Part shown: positions 30,530-41,916 of the stretch, piece by piece | Layout: the number at the start of each line of letters is the position of its first letter | Position numbering within the stretch: position 1 is the first letter of the stretch | Assembly (NCBI GenBank): GCA_032191485.1 | Contig: JAVDOI010000009.1 | Coordinates: 22,398,843 to 22,462,842 of the forward strand | Origin: Leptoclinus maculatus | Taxonomy: Eukaryota > Chordata > Actinopteri > Perciformes > Stichaeidae | DNA length: 64,000 nt | Reading direction: 5' to 3' | Notes under the pieces: model-generated | The model's database searches: none | The model's input: the letters and a program-made list of their open reading frames with translations, nothing else | Told to the model about the DNA's origin: nothing | Translations under genes and position numbers: made by a program

Positions 30530-31006
30530 CGAGACCTTCATGAAGCGCCGCTTTCGCAACATAAGTGAGCGACACCCGGCGCGGCGTCCGACACATGTGG
30601 CTAAATATGGGTGTCGAGGCTTCATTTTGCTGGTCAAAATACGTGACACCGAGGCACCGGTAGTGTTAGGGTGAACGTTAGCTTACTGCGGGAAAGAGGA
30701 ACACAGATCCCGTCTAACCGTGTGACTCTCGCCCGCAGGAAAGTTTCGCTTCTCCGTTTTAAGTTTTCTCTGAAGTCTGTTCCTGAAAACGCCCCTTGTT
30801 TACGTGACTGTTGTTCAACCGGAGCGGAGAGTTAAACGTTTTACACTCGTATTGCTTTTTTAGCTTCGTGGTTGGAGTCAAACTGCGCAACAACTTTTGA
30901 ACTCTCCGGCTGTTGTTGTTGCGTCCCGTGTGAACAGCTGACTCACTGACTGAAGGCCGGGGCCGCACCGGATCACTGCGATGTTGAACCCCCTCATGGT
31001 CTGACG
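30530..31006 (+). promoter_or_regulatory. SMCR8 promoter/5' leader region
   Basis: CpG density rises sharply (GCGCCGCTTTCGC, CCCGGCGCGGCGTCCG, GGCCGGGGCCGCACCGG) in the 480 bases before the SMCR8 ATG, unlike the AT-rich DNA before it. This fits a CpG-type promoter. The exact start site is not visible. Confidence 0.55.
30981..31004 (+). other. Upstream ORF directly before the SMCR8 start
   Basis: ATG TTG AAC CCC CTC ATG GTC TGA: seven codons that end two bases before the SMCR8 ATG at 31007. It is very likely in the leader because no splice acceptor separates it from the main ATG. Confidence 0.6.
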
Positions 31007-34000
31007 ATGATCGGGTCACCGGACCTGCTGGCCTTCACCGGCACCGAGGGGTTCGGGGAAAGAGAGCAGGACCAGGAGGAGAGTGTACCTGAAGAACTCT
31101 CGGTCCGCCTTCTACCTCCATCCAACCCCTGGACCTCCACCGCCCAGTTCCACAGAGACTTCATACTGGTGGCCGAATTCTCAGAGCAGGTGTGTGTTTT
31201 TAGTTTGGATAAAACATTTAAAAAACCAGTTCCTGATGTACTGGGGTGTTTTGAAAATCATTAAACAGTATCTGTCAGGGACTTTGATCTCCTGGGGAAA
31301 TAAAATGTGGTACTGCAGCAAAAGGATGCATATATTAAAGCTATAAACAAATCACTAGACATTAAGTAAAATAAAAATATGCAATGAATCCAAATAAGAA
31401 GCTCGATACAGCACAATACCAGAGGTGTACATACATGTTATTTATGCATTAATGTTGAAAATGTGCAACCCCCCCCCCCCCCCCCCCCCCCCCCCCACTA
31501 CAACCAAGACTGCCGTTTCCTCTTATTCCTGTGAGAAGTAACAAAATGAAGAATATAATAATGTATAATAATTATGGGATACAAGGTGTAGAATAATAAA
31601 GCAGATATATATAAAATGATATAACTTAAAATAAGGCATGTAGTGTCATAGTTCTGTAGTGTAACCTTAAATAATAGTAATGATGGACGTTGCTTGATTA
31701 TTTTCACCAAACGGCATTCACACATGTGAATTACCTGTGTTTCATTAGTTATTTAATTTAAAAGTACTTAAGTTCATAAAAAAAGGAAGCTTGGAATATT
31801 TAATCATTTTATAATTATTTTATTAATTTATATATTTTGCTTTTTTACATTTTTTTAGATACAAGTGTGGTTATGTTGCTGCATTTCCTCAACAAAATTA
31901 ACGTTGCAGCTCAGTTTCTGTAATGGTGTCGCAACACATGGTGAGTTGATTTTATTTAGGAAGTCTCAATGAGATTAAGATCTCTAATGCTGATGTCTCC
32001 TCAATGTCAGTGACAACATCCAACCAATGATGATGATGATGATGATGGGTGATACAGTACTTAATTAATCACAGAGGGAAATAGTGGGAAACTAAACAAA
32101 AAATAAAAACTAGCACCAAACTTTGAATATATACAACAACAGTGCCTGGTAGTATTCTGTACATGCACAACATTTTAGATTTTATTTTGAGAAAATAGTG
32201 AAATATAGCTCATCAAAAAGTCCCCAGAGCCCACGGTGACGTCTTCATTTAAATTATATAAAACAGAGAGTTTCTCATATTTAAGAAACGTAATCTCTCA
32301 TCTCTGTTTCATTATCGATTAAGTTTCATTCATTGATTAATCGTTTTGTTTATAAGAAATGTGCATCATAATTTCCAAGAGTCCGTGGTGAAACTTTCAA
32401 AGTCGTGTTTCGTCCAATCAACGGTGCAAAAAAAAAAAGAATCAGTTTGTTGATTTGAAATAGTTTGCGTCAAACTACACGTCCTCCACACATTCAGTGA
32501 TTTTTCCATGTTTTCTGATCTGTAGGTGGGACCCAGACCTGTACTCACAATACCGGACGTCCCCAGCGTCATCGGATCGTTTGACCTCAACCACTTCTCT
32601 GTCCGCATCATGTCGGTGGACTACCAGGCGTCCGGCCCCTGCCAGGCCCCTCCTGCCTCCGCCGGGCCCCGCCTCAACTTCAGCGAGGACTCCAAAGTGG
32701 TCCTGGGCGATTCGGCGGAGGACGCGTTCGCGTACGTTCACCACGTGACCCTGTATGACCTGGAGGCTCGGGGCATGGTGCGTCCCTTCTGCATGGCGTA
32801 CGTGTGCTCGGACCAGAACAAGGTGATGGAGAACTTCTCTGAACTGTCGGCGAGCTTCTCGAAGGCCTCCGAGAGCCTCAAGACGGGAAACAGACAAGCG
32901 TTTTCTATGGAGCTGCAGAGGAGACTACAGGAGCTCGAGTAAGATTCTGATAATAACAATATACCGATGTGTTAGAGCTCCACTACTGGCTACTTGGCTG
33001 ATATTATCTTATCATTGATATATCCATATTGGCCAATATGTTGCCTGATAAGAGATTGCAGTACAGAGGGGATCATCCCTATTATCTCAGCGTTCTACGT
33101 CATTGATATTAACTAACGTTGTAAGGGCTATCTTCGCATTTTAAATTACAAACGAGTGAAGGGAATGCAGTGTGAATGGTAAAAATCGGTCCAGCCTCTT
33201 TGGAATATATCAATATCTAAAGATAAAAAAGAAAACTCTCTTCCGGCAAATTTGAGGGAGTAGGTTTCAAGGATTCTAACATCAGTAGGACTGTAATCTG
33301 TGTATGTGTTCGGCCGACTAATAGAAACACTTGCACTGCATTTGGAAATGTAGAAACTATGATTCCAGCTTCATATTTAGCACATTATCAGACTGTGAAA
33401 TGCAGGATGGAAACATAATGTGACAGTAACTTTAGCAGAGGTCTCATTCGCCTGATTAAGTGAAAGCACCTTATGTGAGGTCACCGGACTCCATGTACCA
33501 ATTAGAATGATAAATGCGTCGTTTGTCCCGCCCTAACAGATGCAACAAAGCTAGACGAGTGACGGTTACGTCAATAAAGTTTAGTCTCATCTGTACACAG
33601 CTCTGAGAACAAAGATGGCCACAGTAAGGGACACATGTTTTTTTACATCCTGCAGTGTTTGTTTGCATGTGCAGACACAGGTGTATTCAATAACATTATT
33701 GATAGCTGCATTTCACTCACTGGAATGTTTCACCGGGACACTTAATGGACCTGAGCCATTGTTAAAATGATCAATTTCACATGAGCTTTTCCTACTAAGT
33801 TCAAATGTCTGATTGGAAAAGGCCCAATAGCCCAAGAAGACATCTGGCTTTGTCTCAACAACAGTCTAAAACCCAACGATGTTGTATTGACGTTGACATG
33901 AAGCAGAAAAGCAGTCGGTCTTTACTCGTGTAAATGGCACAAACAGTCCATGCAGTCAATCATTTTGGACGTCTGCGTGGACCTTTTGTAGAGATGTGCA

Positions 34001-37000
34001 AGTACGACCCTTGCGGCTACGTGGGAAGTAAAAATGTATCTTAAAGAGTAACTTAACACACCTTGCAAATCCTTTCTGACCTCCAGTGGTTCACCTCCTC
34101 ACCTCGCTGCAGTGATGTACAGGTGTACTCCCGGCCCCTGTGACATCACTGTTGGGTGTGGTTTACAGGTGCAACAGAGCAGGCTGGAATCATTTAACCA
34201 AAGAGGGCAGTAGAACGCTGTTTTACTCTCTGCTGACTGAATGAACTCTCTCTCGACTGTTTCAGGTACACACGGTTGACTCTGCTACAGGAGGCAGAAC
34301 TTCTGACGGCGACCAATGGGTTCACAGAGGAGGGAGATGAAGCAGATGAGCTTGAAGCTGTGGAGCATCAAATCTTACATCATAGAGACCTCCTCCGGCA
34401 GGTCACTTCCTACCCAAACAGGAAGATGAAACAGCCTGACTTCCTGCCTTACGACCCAGCCGACTCCCTCACTGATCCGACTGCGTTACTGCCTCCTGAG
34501 CGCTGCCCCCCACCTTCCACCTCCCGCAGGTCTTCTGAGCGCCACCTGAAGCCTCTGGAGGAGCTTTGCAACGACTACTTCCTGACGCTGATGAAGGAGC
34601 AGCTCGCTGACACGGAGCGCCGGCTACGTGGCGACAGGAGTGTGCTGCGAACGGCTCGGGTCACACGGTCGTTGTCCCGGAGGATCACGCTCACCAACTT
34701 CCTGTTTGACTTGTGGAGCCCGGAGGACGGAGATGATGATGAGGAGGATAGAGAGAGCACTGAGGCGGAGCTGCAGAGGGCGACATCGAGCAGGAGCGGT
34801 GTGGAGGCGTTTCAATCGGAACCGATGAGCCTGGAGTCATTCTACTCCTGCGTGGAGGAGATCCCCATCAAACTGGAGGCAGGAGAAGCCGGGACAGTCA
34901 CCCCTGACCTCAATGTTCCCACAGATATGACAGGAAGTGTGAGCAGCGGCGACAGCATTGAAGTGCTCGGGACGGAGAAGTCCTACCGGACGCAACACGT
35001 CGGCGCTGGATCTGACAGCAGAGGTACGAAAAGCAACTAGTTGGTTATTTAAATAGTTTTATTAGAATGATGGTGGCAATTTATATATTTCACCTTAAAC
35101 TCTGGGATATGGTGTCTTTTTAGCACATATTTTGCAGTCATTTTACAGTTGATCAGTTAACGACACGGTTCTCTCTTCAACAGAAACACCGGTTGGGATG
35201 ACGGACACCTCTTACAGGCGAGCCGCAGTAGATTCAGGCTTCAGAAGCGCGCGAACGTACGCCAGACGAGCCAACAGCGAGGACAGCATCGAGGTGCTGA
35301 GTACCACCGAGTCCATCTGTCCTGACGACCTCACCGCCATCACGGAGGAAGAAGCAGAGCACCAACCTCTGAGTAACGGCTCTGAGATTGAGGAGGAGAC
35401 ACGGACGGAGTGTTCATCTGACAATGTCCTCAAAGAGAAGACACCGAATGCAACTACCTCATTGAATGAGGACAAAAACAAAGAGCCTGCTCAGGAAGAT
35501 GACGGTCGTGTTGACAGAGGAGAGGCCTTAAAGCAAATAACTGTTGGTGGTGAGCTTGTAGTGAAAGAGGAGAAGGTCTTTAAATGTTTGAAGAGCAATC
35601 AAGTCCATGAAGACAAGAGGTCCAAACTACTGCAAGGTAAAACATCTGCTTCAACACTCGTGTCTAAAGCCCCGTTAAAACAAGATGTAAGACTATGTAA
35701 ACACTTATTTGGCTAATTTTGAAAACTGTTTAATTCAGATCAAAAGCATGTTTATTTGTCACATTCACAGTCACAGACAGTGATGTACATGTGGTGAAAT
35801 TCTGTTAGAATAGAATACTATTTAATAGAGAACAGCAGCCAGTCAGTGAACAGAACGGAGGTTGTTGCTGGTTTCCAAAGTGGAAAAACATGGTGGCCCG
35901 GGTCAGAATTGATCTCTTACTTCCCTTTAATAAAGGAAGCTATGAATAAAATGAAATCAGCGATTCAGCTACTGAACCTTGATTTGAAAACCTCAAGGGC
36001 TCCTTTCTTAAAGTGTAGGAGTTTTGAGACTAGTAAATAGGAATAGTAAATAACTCATTACTCTGGTAATTTCAGATACAAGATCTGCAGTTATATTTGA
36101 TCAAATGATAACTCAGGTTTATTAAGGCTCTGTTTTTTTGTATTTTTGGCCATTATTTCTAGTACTTGCTGACTCATGTTTCTTTCCCCTTTTGGACTGT
36201 TGCCGAATCTCGAGAATAACTTGATGATAAAATGTTATTATTACTTATAGGAATGAGGGACAAAACTACTGCAAATATGTTCTTTAACGTGCAGTGAAAC
36301 TGTTTTATTAGTTGAAGAAGCAGTGGAGTCGACGCCTCAGTGGTCTGAAGTCCATCAGGCTGTGCGGGCGCTGCCTGACCTTCACGTCCACTTCACGGCT
36401 GACCGGTGGTCTCCGCCCAGCGCTCCGCTCAGGCTGCTGAGCATCGACGAGGGGTCCGACTGCACCAGCGTCACCGGCTCCTCAGACCCGCTCTCTCTCA
36501 CCCAAACCGTCCACAGCAGCACCCGCTTAGATCAGAGGAGGAGGAGGAGGAGGAAGGCGGGACTCAGAGCCCTCCGGTTCCTCAAACAGAACTCGTTCTC
36601 CCAGCATGCCGTGTTTTGTCTCCTGAGCGGTCGGCCGCTGGTCGTCATCGGCGGAGACGAGAGTTCGGTCAGAAAGCTGGTGGACGCTCTGAGCCTCTTC
36701 CTGCCGGCTCCTGGTCCTGATGGGAACGCTGTGATGCTGTGTTTGACCTCGCCGCTCCAGCTGAGCGACCTGCTCACCTGGAGACTAATAGGACTACACA
36801 GGTACTCCATGACACACATTAACCTGCATTGACATTTACCAAAAATGCATTTTGAACTCCACCAGACTGCTGGGCTGAAGTACTTTCACTACAAACACTT
36901 ATTTTGTACATTCACTGTACTAACGCTGCCCTTAAATCTGTATTTTTATACTGACAATGGATGAAATCATGTGTAAGGTGTCGCTCTACGAAGCATTTTA

Positions 37001-37784
37001 GTGTCTTTTTAAGCTCATTTTTGGTTTTGGTTTTCTAACACGCAACTGCTTTGGTTCATTCTCGCTGCTCTGATCATCATACGCGACCTGCCCAGCACTA
37101 AACCGACACAGTTAGCAACTAGCTGGTGAAGTTAGTTGAGAGTTTGGCAGCTAAGAATCTCCACTTCACAAACTCTTGCTAACTCAGCAGTTGGTGGAGA
37201 CCAAAATCAGGACATGCTGAACTCCTGCTTAGCAGTAACACAACTCCAAATGAATGCTAAAGTTCTTCTGTTGGCTGCTCCCCAAGTGGCAAAAACAATC
37301 CGTTCCGTTACATCCTCTCCTGTTCTTTCTGTCCAGATCATCCTCCAGCTCTTCGGCCAGCATTCTTCACTCTCTGACTCGCTACAGTCGTTATTTGGCG
37401 CTGTTGGATCTGGACCAGAGGACGCTGCGCTGTCCATCGTACTCCGGCTCCCTCATCGGCAGACTGGCCGATCCTCACACCGGCATCAGCCGAGGCATCA
37501 CCTACCTGCTGCACCTGGAGAGCTGCCTGACTGCACTGGCCAACCAGGCTCTGCTGTACGCGTGTAATCCTGCTTTGCATCGTCCAAACACTGCTGCAGG
37601 CAACAATGGCGCAGGAGAAAAGGACTTCCCGTCCACGCGAGTATGTTGCAGCAGTGAGTACGATTTGCGAGTGATGCATTTCCTTAGTGACCTCATCAAA
37701 CAGCGCCACGCAGGACATGGACCACCAGTTTTAAGAATCTCTTACAACTCAATGCACCTGCACAGAAATACATATGCAGCATAA
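31007..37784 (+). CDS. smcr8: SMCR8, DENN-family subunit of the C9orf72 complex
   Basis: Partners C9orf72 and WDR41 in a complex that regulates autophagy and lysosomes and has GAP activity toward small GTPases. Six exons, 31007-31189, 32526-32938, 34266-35023, 35184-35636, 36312-36801 and 37337-37784, encode 914 residues (human about 937). Exons 1-2 carry the N-terminal longin part (FHRDFILVAEFSEQVGPRP, FDLNHFSVRIMSVDYQ, KVVLGDS, AFAYVHHVTLYDLEARG). Arg143 in DLEARG aligns with the human arginine finger Arg147. The middle is acidic and low-complexity, with two copies of a motif (SGDSIEVLGTEKS, SEDSIEVLSTTES) that also occurs in the human protein. The C-terminus is DENN (LLSGRPLVVIGGDESSVRKL, LTRYSRYLALLDLD, IGRLADPHTGI). 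It follows MIEF2 as in mammals, without TOP3A between. Fish may carry a second paralog. Confidence 0.96.
31190..32525 (+). other. SMCR8 intron 1, only low-complexity content
   Basis: AT-rich apart from the C-run. It contains a short (GAT)n block at 32028-32046. I see no exon or intact mobile element. Confidence 0.6.
31469..31496. repeat. Poly(C) tract, 28 bases, SMCR8 intron 1
   Basis: An unbroken C run 280 bases into the first SMCR8 intron. On the transcribed RNA it is a poly(C) element; the opposite strand is a G-run. Confidence 0.95.
36985..37145. repeat. Dispersed repeat, copy 2 of 3
   Basis: TTTTAGTGTCTTTTTAAGCTC, then GCTTTGGTTCATTCTCGCTG and GACACAGTTAGCAACTAGCTGG. It shares the first half with 25812-25910 and both halves with 54487-54680. 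It lies in the last SMCR8 intron. Confidence 0.6.
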
Positions 37785-39520
37785 CACTGGATGGACAAAA
37801 CAACATCATAAAGATGGTCTATAATAATACCTACAACCAAATGCAATGAGTTGAGTCGTCTGGCACTGAGAAATCACGCTTATGTTTTTATCTGCAGTGT
37901 TGAATGTTAGTGTGTTTGCATGACTTTTACTGATTTATGTTTTTATTCCGCGGGTCATGTCTCTTTGGATTACTGTAAACAAGTGCACTAGTGCCTCACT
38001 GGCACCAAATCATTTTTCCATGCTGGCTCAATCGATGAAGTACTTTTTTTATGTGTGTGTTTTTAAAATGAAGGCTTATTACAGAATCACACGTGAACTC
38101 TTTGTAATTTAAGATAATTGAGCCACATATGAACAACACTGTGCAAAAAGGAACTGTGACCGATGTGAGATTACTGTTCAGCCAGCGAAGTTGTTGCTTG
38201 TAGTTTGCGGATCTTGGTGGTACTACACTGGTAATTATTTACTTTTTATAAACAGCCTTGACTGTAACTTGCTGTTATTTTAACGTTTAACTTTAGCTGC
38301 ATTAGAATAAGAGACTGGTTCTCTCAGGTTTATGCCAGCTGTACATTTAACATGACTGTTCTCTTAAAACAAGCACAGTTCAGCTGAATTGCCAATTTCT
38401 AACGCCAGGTTGTAAACAAGAAACCTTTTTTGAGTCATTTCACCAGTTCATGTGGAAATTATGAAATTAGAATAGACTAGAAATGAAATTTGTCTCCCTT
38501 CAGTCCATTCATGTCTGTACGGTAACAATGACGCTAAAGCCAGCAGCAGGCTAACTTAGCTTAGCACAAAGACTAGAAATACAGATCCAATGGTAACAAA
38601 AGACAAATTGACATTTTACAGGGAGGTTCTGTGCCATTTCCCAAACTGTCGAACTTTTCCCTGAAGTCTGTCTGAAAAAGGAGGAGCTTCTATCTCATTT
38701 TAAAAACCAATTTAGACTTAAAATGAGCTACACATTACATTTAGCTTGGCTCACATTATTCTTGCCATAGTAACCCACATATGATTTATGTATTATATGT
38801 TTTTAAACATAATTGGAGCAGCAGAACATTTAGTTTAAACCCTTTTACTGCACAAACCTTGTGTACTGCAAGTTTTAGCTTTCTCTGAATACAGGCAAGG
38901 TTTACACATACATACTTAGTCTGGTTAAAGATAAAATGATTTTAAAACGACAGAATATCTTCCAGGACTGTGCCATGTACTTACTTTTAGTAAAATGTAA
39001 TTATACTAAAAGTCAGCATAAAGATAGGTCTGGCTATGTGAGGCTATCGTGGAGACATAATGACATTGACTCCATCTGAAGACATGAGATGCAGCTCAAC
39101 GCCCTGGAACAAGATCGGGAGCGGAGCAGGACTTTATAAATGAATTCCTAACAGAACTAGGAGTCAGTGTTGTGAGGCTAATCCAGAGTCATTTCAGCAA
39201 ATAGTTGTTGGAAGTCTGGCAGTGGAGGTTTGAACAAGCTGGAGGCAGTTTATTGAAGAGTGTAAGATGAAAGAACATTATCGATTAATTAGACCATGTG
39301 ATTTGTTCACCGATTTAGAAACTTGGCTTAAATTCTAAACTGCAGCTAATAACAGGACAACGGCTTCCTTCTGTTTAACACTTTACTGTTATTTTAGTAA
39401 TTTGATTGATTGATTGATGCAAATATGAGCCAAGTTTAGCATGTGTGTATTTACTCTGAACTCTAAATTGAGCAACATAAGCAATAAAAACAGCGTCAAA
39501 GCATGAAAACAGTCACTTTT
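37785..39520 (+). other. SMCR8 3' UTR and AT-rich flank
   Basis: Noncoding after the TAA at 37782-37784. Candidate AATAAA signals at 39483-39488 and near 39588 would imply a 1.7-kb 3' UTR, but no closer strong signal was recognised. No exon seen. Confidence 0.4.
39483..39488 (+). terminator. Polyadenylation signal AATAAA (SMCR8, candidate)
   Basis: AATAAA followed by a T-rich stretch (CACTTTTTCCTTTTATTTG). It is a distal candidate; the true site is unproven. Confidence 0.35.
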
Positions 39521-39934
39521 TCCTTTTATTTGCCAACGTTACATGATTGCCTCATATGCATTAAAAGTTAATATCCCAAAGTATTTTTAATAAAGTCATC
39601 AAAGCAACCACCAGAAGGACAAAAATATGATTTCAGCATACATCAGCTGTTGATTATAAAGAGGCTTTATCTCAAATGTACATCAGAGAAGCTACACTTA
39701 TAGTTTGGTTGTTTTATGTGTAATGGGAGAGAGGATCAGATCCTACGTGGATAAGCCAGTTAATCAATTAGTTTACTCACTAAAAATAACCGAGAACATG
39801 TATGATCGATTAACTGTTCAGTGTTTCCTCTACCATTGTATTAGGGGGGCGCTCCTCATTTTTTACTGCCACAGCAGTAGCCGTGAAGTTCCCCTAAAAT
39901 AATTTGGCATTATTGGATTTAAAAAAAAAAGAAA

Positions 39935-40778
39935 ACGCGTAACGGGTTCCACGCGTAAAGGATTCCACAGGTTCCGTGTGTAACGGGTTCCGTGCGTAAC
40001 GGGTTCAGTGCGTAACGGGTTCTGCGCGTAACGAGTTCCACAGGGTCCACATGTAAAGGGTTCCGCGCGTAACAGGTTCCACGTGTAACGGATTCCACAG
40101 GGTTCATGCGTAACGGGTTCCGTGCGTAACGGGTTCCGTGCGTAAAGGGTTCCGTGCGTAACGGGTTCCACAGGGTCCACACGTAACGGGTTCCGTGCGT
40201 AACGGGTTCCACGCGTAACCGATTCCACAGGTTCCACAGGTTCCACGCGTAACGGGTTCCACAGGGTCCACACGTAACGGGTTCCGCGCGTAACGGATTC
40301 CACGGGTTCCGCGCGTAACGGATTCCACGGGTTCCGCGCGTAACGGATTCCACAGGTTCCGCGCGTAACGGATTCCACAGGTTCCGCGCGTAACGGATTC
40401 CACAGGTTCCGCGCGTAACGGATTCCACAGGTTCCGCGCGTAACGGATTCCACAGGTTCCGCGCGTAACGGATTCCACAGGTTCCGCGCGTAACGGATTC
40501 CACAGGTTCCGCGCGTAACGGATTCCACAGGTTCCGCGGGTAACGGATTCCACAGGTTCCGCGGGTAACGGATTCCACAGGTTCCGCGCGTAACGGATTC
40601 CACAGGTTCCGCGCGTAACGGATTCCACAGGTTCCGCGCGTAACGGATTCCACAGGTTCCGCGCGTAACGGATTCCACAGGTTCCGCGCGTAACGGATTC
40701 CACAGGTTCCGCGCGTAACGGGTTCCACGCGTAACCGATTCCACGGGTTCCACGCGTAACGGGTTCCACAGGGTCCAC
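39935..40778. repeat. CpG-rich minisatellite, 25-bp unit with 16-bp edge variants
   Basis: The core (about 40280-40730) has roughly 18 tandem copies of a 25-bp unit, made of GGTTCCGCGCGTAACG followed by GATTCCACA. The left edge (about 39935-40280) uses the 16-bp half alone (GGGTTCCGTGCGTAAC), often with degenerate copies and occasional CAGGGTCCACA inserts. The unit carries four CpG dinucleotides in AT-rich surroundings. The unit length is not divisible by three, and the reverse strand stays open in all three frames for 220-300 codons, giving periodic 'ARNLWNPLRAEPVESVTRGT' peptides. I treat these as a consequence of the repeat, not as genes. A 10-base A run precedes it. Confidence 0.97.
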
Positions 40779-41118
40779 TACAGTGGACTACAGTCACTAC
40801 AGTAAGTCAAAAAAAGAGTTTAGTATACATTTATTTATTCTGAAAATAAAATCTTATATTTTACATTACCATTCTAAATTAACTGTTGACAGACACTTTT
40901 TTAACAAACTGCTAATGCATTTTTATATTAGTTGGAACACTTTGGATAATAATAGTGCATAACAGTATTACAGGAATTTATAACTAGTCTGTAGTTCCTA
41001 ATTTCTCTGTCAGAATTAAAGAACAGAACTTATGTCCACAAAATAAACCCAAATATTTGCAAGATTTTAGGTATTTCTGTTTATCCACAGAGAATGTAAA
41101 AACATGATATATTGAATC

Positions 41119-41560
41119 CAGTGGTGGAAATTAACATGTATTCAAGTATTCCAGTATTTACTTTATACTTCTACTCACTTATATTTCAGAAGCAAACATT
41201 TGTTTTACTTTTTACACCACACAGCTATATTTACTAGTCACTTTGAAGATCACGGTTCTACATAGTATAAAATATACTCCTTTTATTAAGTATGCATTAT
41301 AGATTAGTTTTTATAGATGAAACTATCCAACAAGATATAAAGAAGTAATCTTAATTGTGAACAGCTATAACATAAAATGCTGCTTATACAGAAATGCACA
41401 ATAATCCAATAATTTAATATCACACTGACAGGGGTCCTTCTGCTGCCTAATGAATAATTTTACTTTTGATATATTTTGCTGCTTATGTTTTGCTTTTTTA
41501 ATGCAGGAAGTTTACTTGTTGTGGAGTAATTTTACCCTGACGTATTATAAATACCTCTTT
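41119..41560. repeat. AT-rich MITE related to 4329-4812
   Basis: The left end CAGTGGTGGAAATTAACATG resembles the left terminus in the MYO15A intron (CAGTGATGGAAAGTGACTAA), and the inside has the same ACTTTATACTTCTACTC and AATAATTTTACTTTTGATAT phrases. The right terminus is not resolved. Confidence 0.55.
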
Positions 41561-41699
41561 TTTTAATTATATTTTCAAAGTACTACTACGTTTTATCATC
41601 TATTATTATATCCTGGTAGTCTTTGGTAATCTAATTTAAAATTCAATTCATGTTGTCAGAAATGGAAAAATAATTTCTTTAAATTCTGATTGGCTTGAC

Positions 41700-41916
41700 A
41701 AGCAAGTTTTTTTTTCTTTTTCTTTTTCTTTTTTTCGGACCGACAGGAAGTGTGTCCGTCACTGACAGACTTCCGTCATTGTGCAGCAGCAAACGTAATC
41801 CGTCCTGTCAGCGGATGGATGTTACACCCGGTAACACCGCCTGTGGTCCATCGGAAAATGAAGCGCTGGGCTGCTGGATGAACATCTAAAATATAAAATA
41901 AAAAACCCTGCTGATC
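41700..41916 (+). promoter_or_regulatory. FBXL18 promoter/5' leader region
   Basis: After a T-rich tract, CpG and ETS-like sequence (GACAGGAAGTGTG, 41743-41755) appears within 175 bases of the first coding ATG. An in-frame-closed uORF, ATG at 41815 to TAA at 41889 (MDVTPGNTACGPSENEALGC...), would lie in the leader if transcription starts upstream of it. Confidence 0.4.

Noticed and set aside
39935..40778. Possible CRISPR array
   Set aside because: Repeats are contiguous with no unique spacers, in a vertebrate genome with no cas genes.
39863..40797. Three overlapping - strand ORFs of 224-296 codons with periodic NLWNPLRAEPVES peptides
   Set aside because: They are the three frames of one stop-free 25-bp tandem repeat, without promoter, splice or family features. 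Recorded as a minisatellite.
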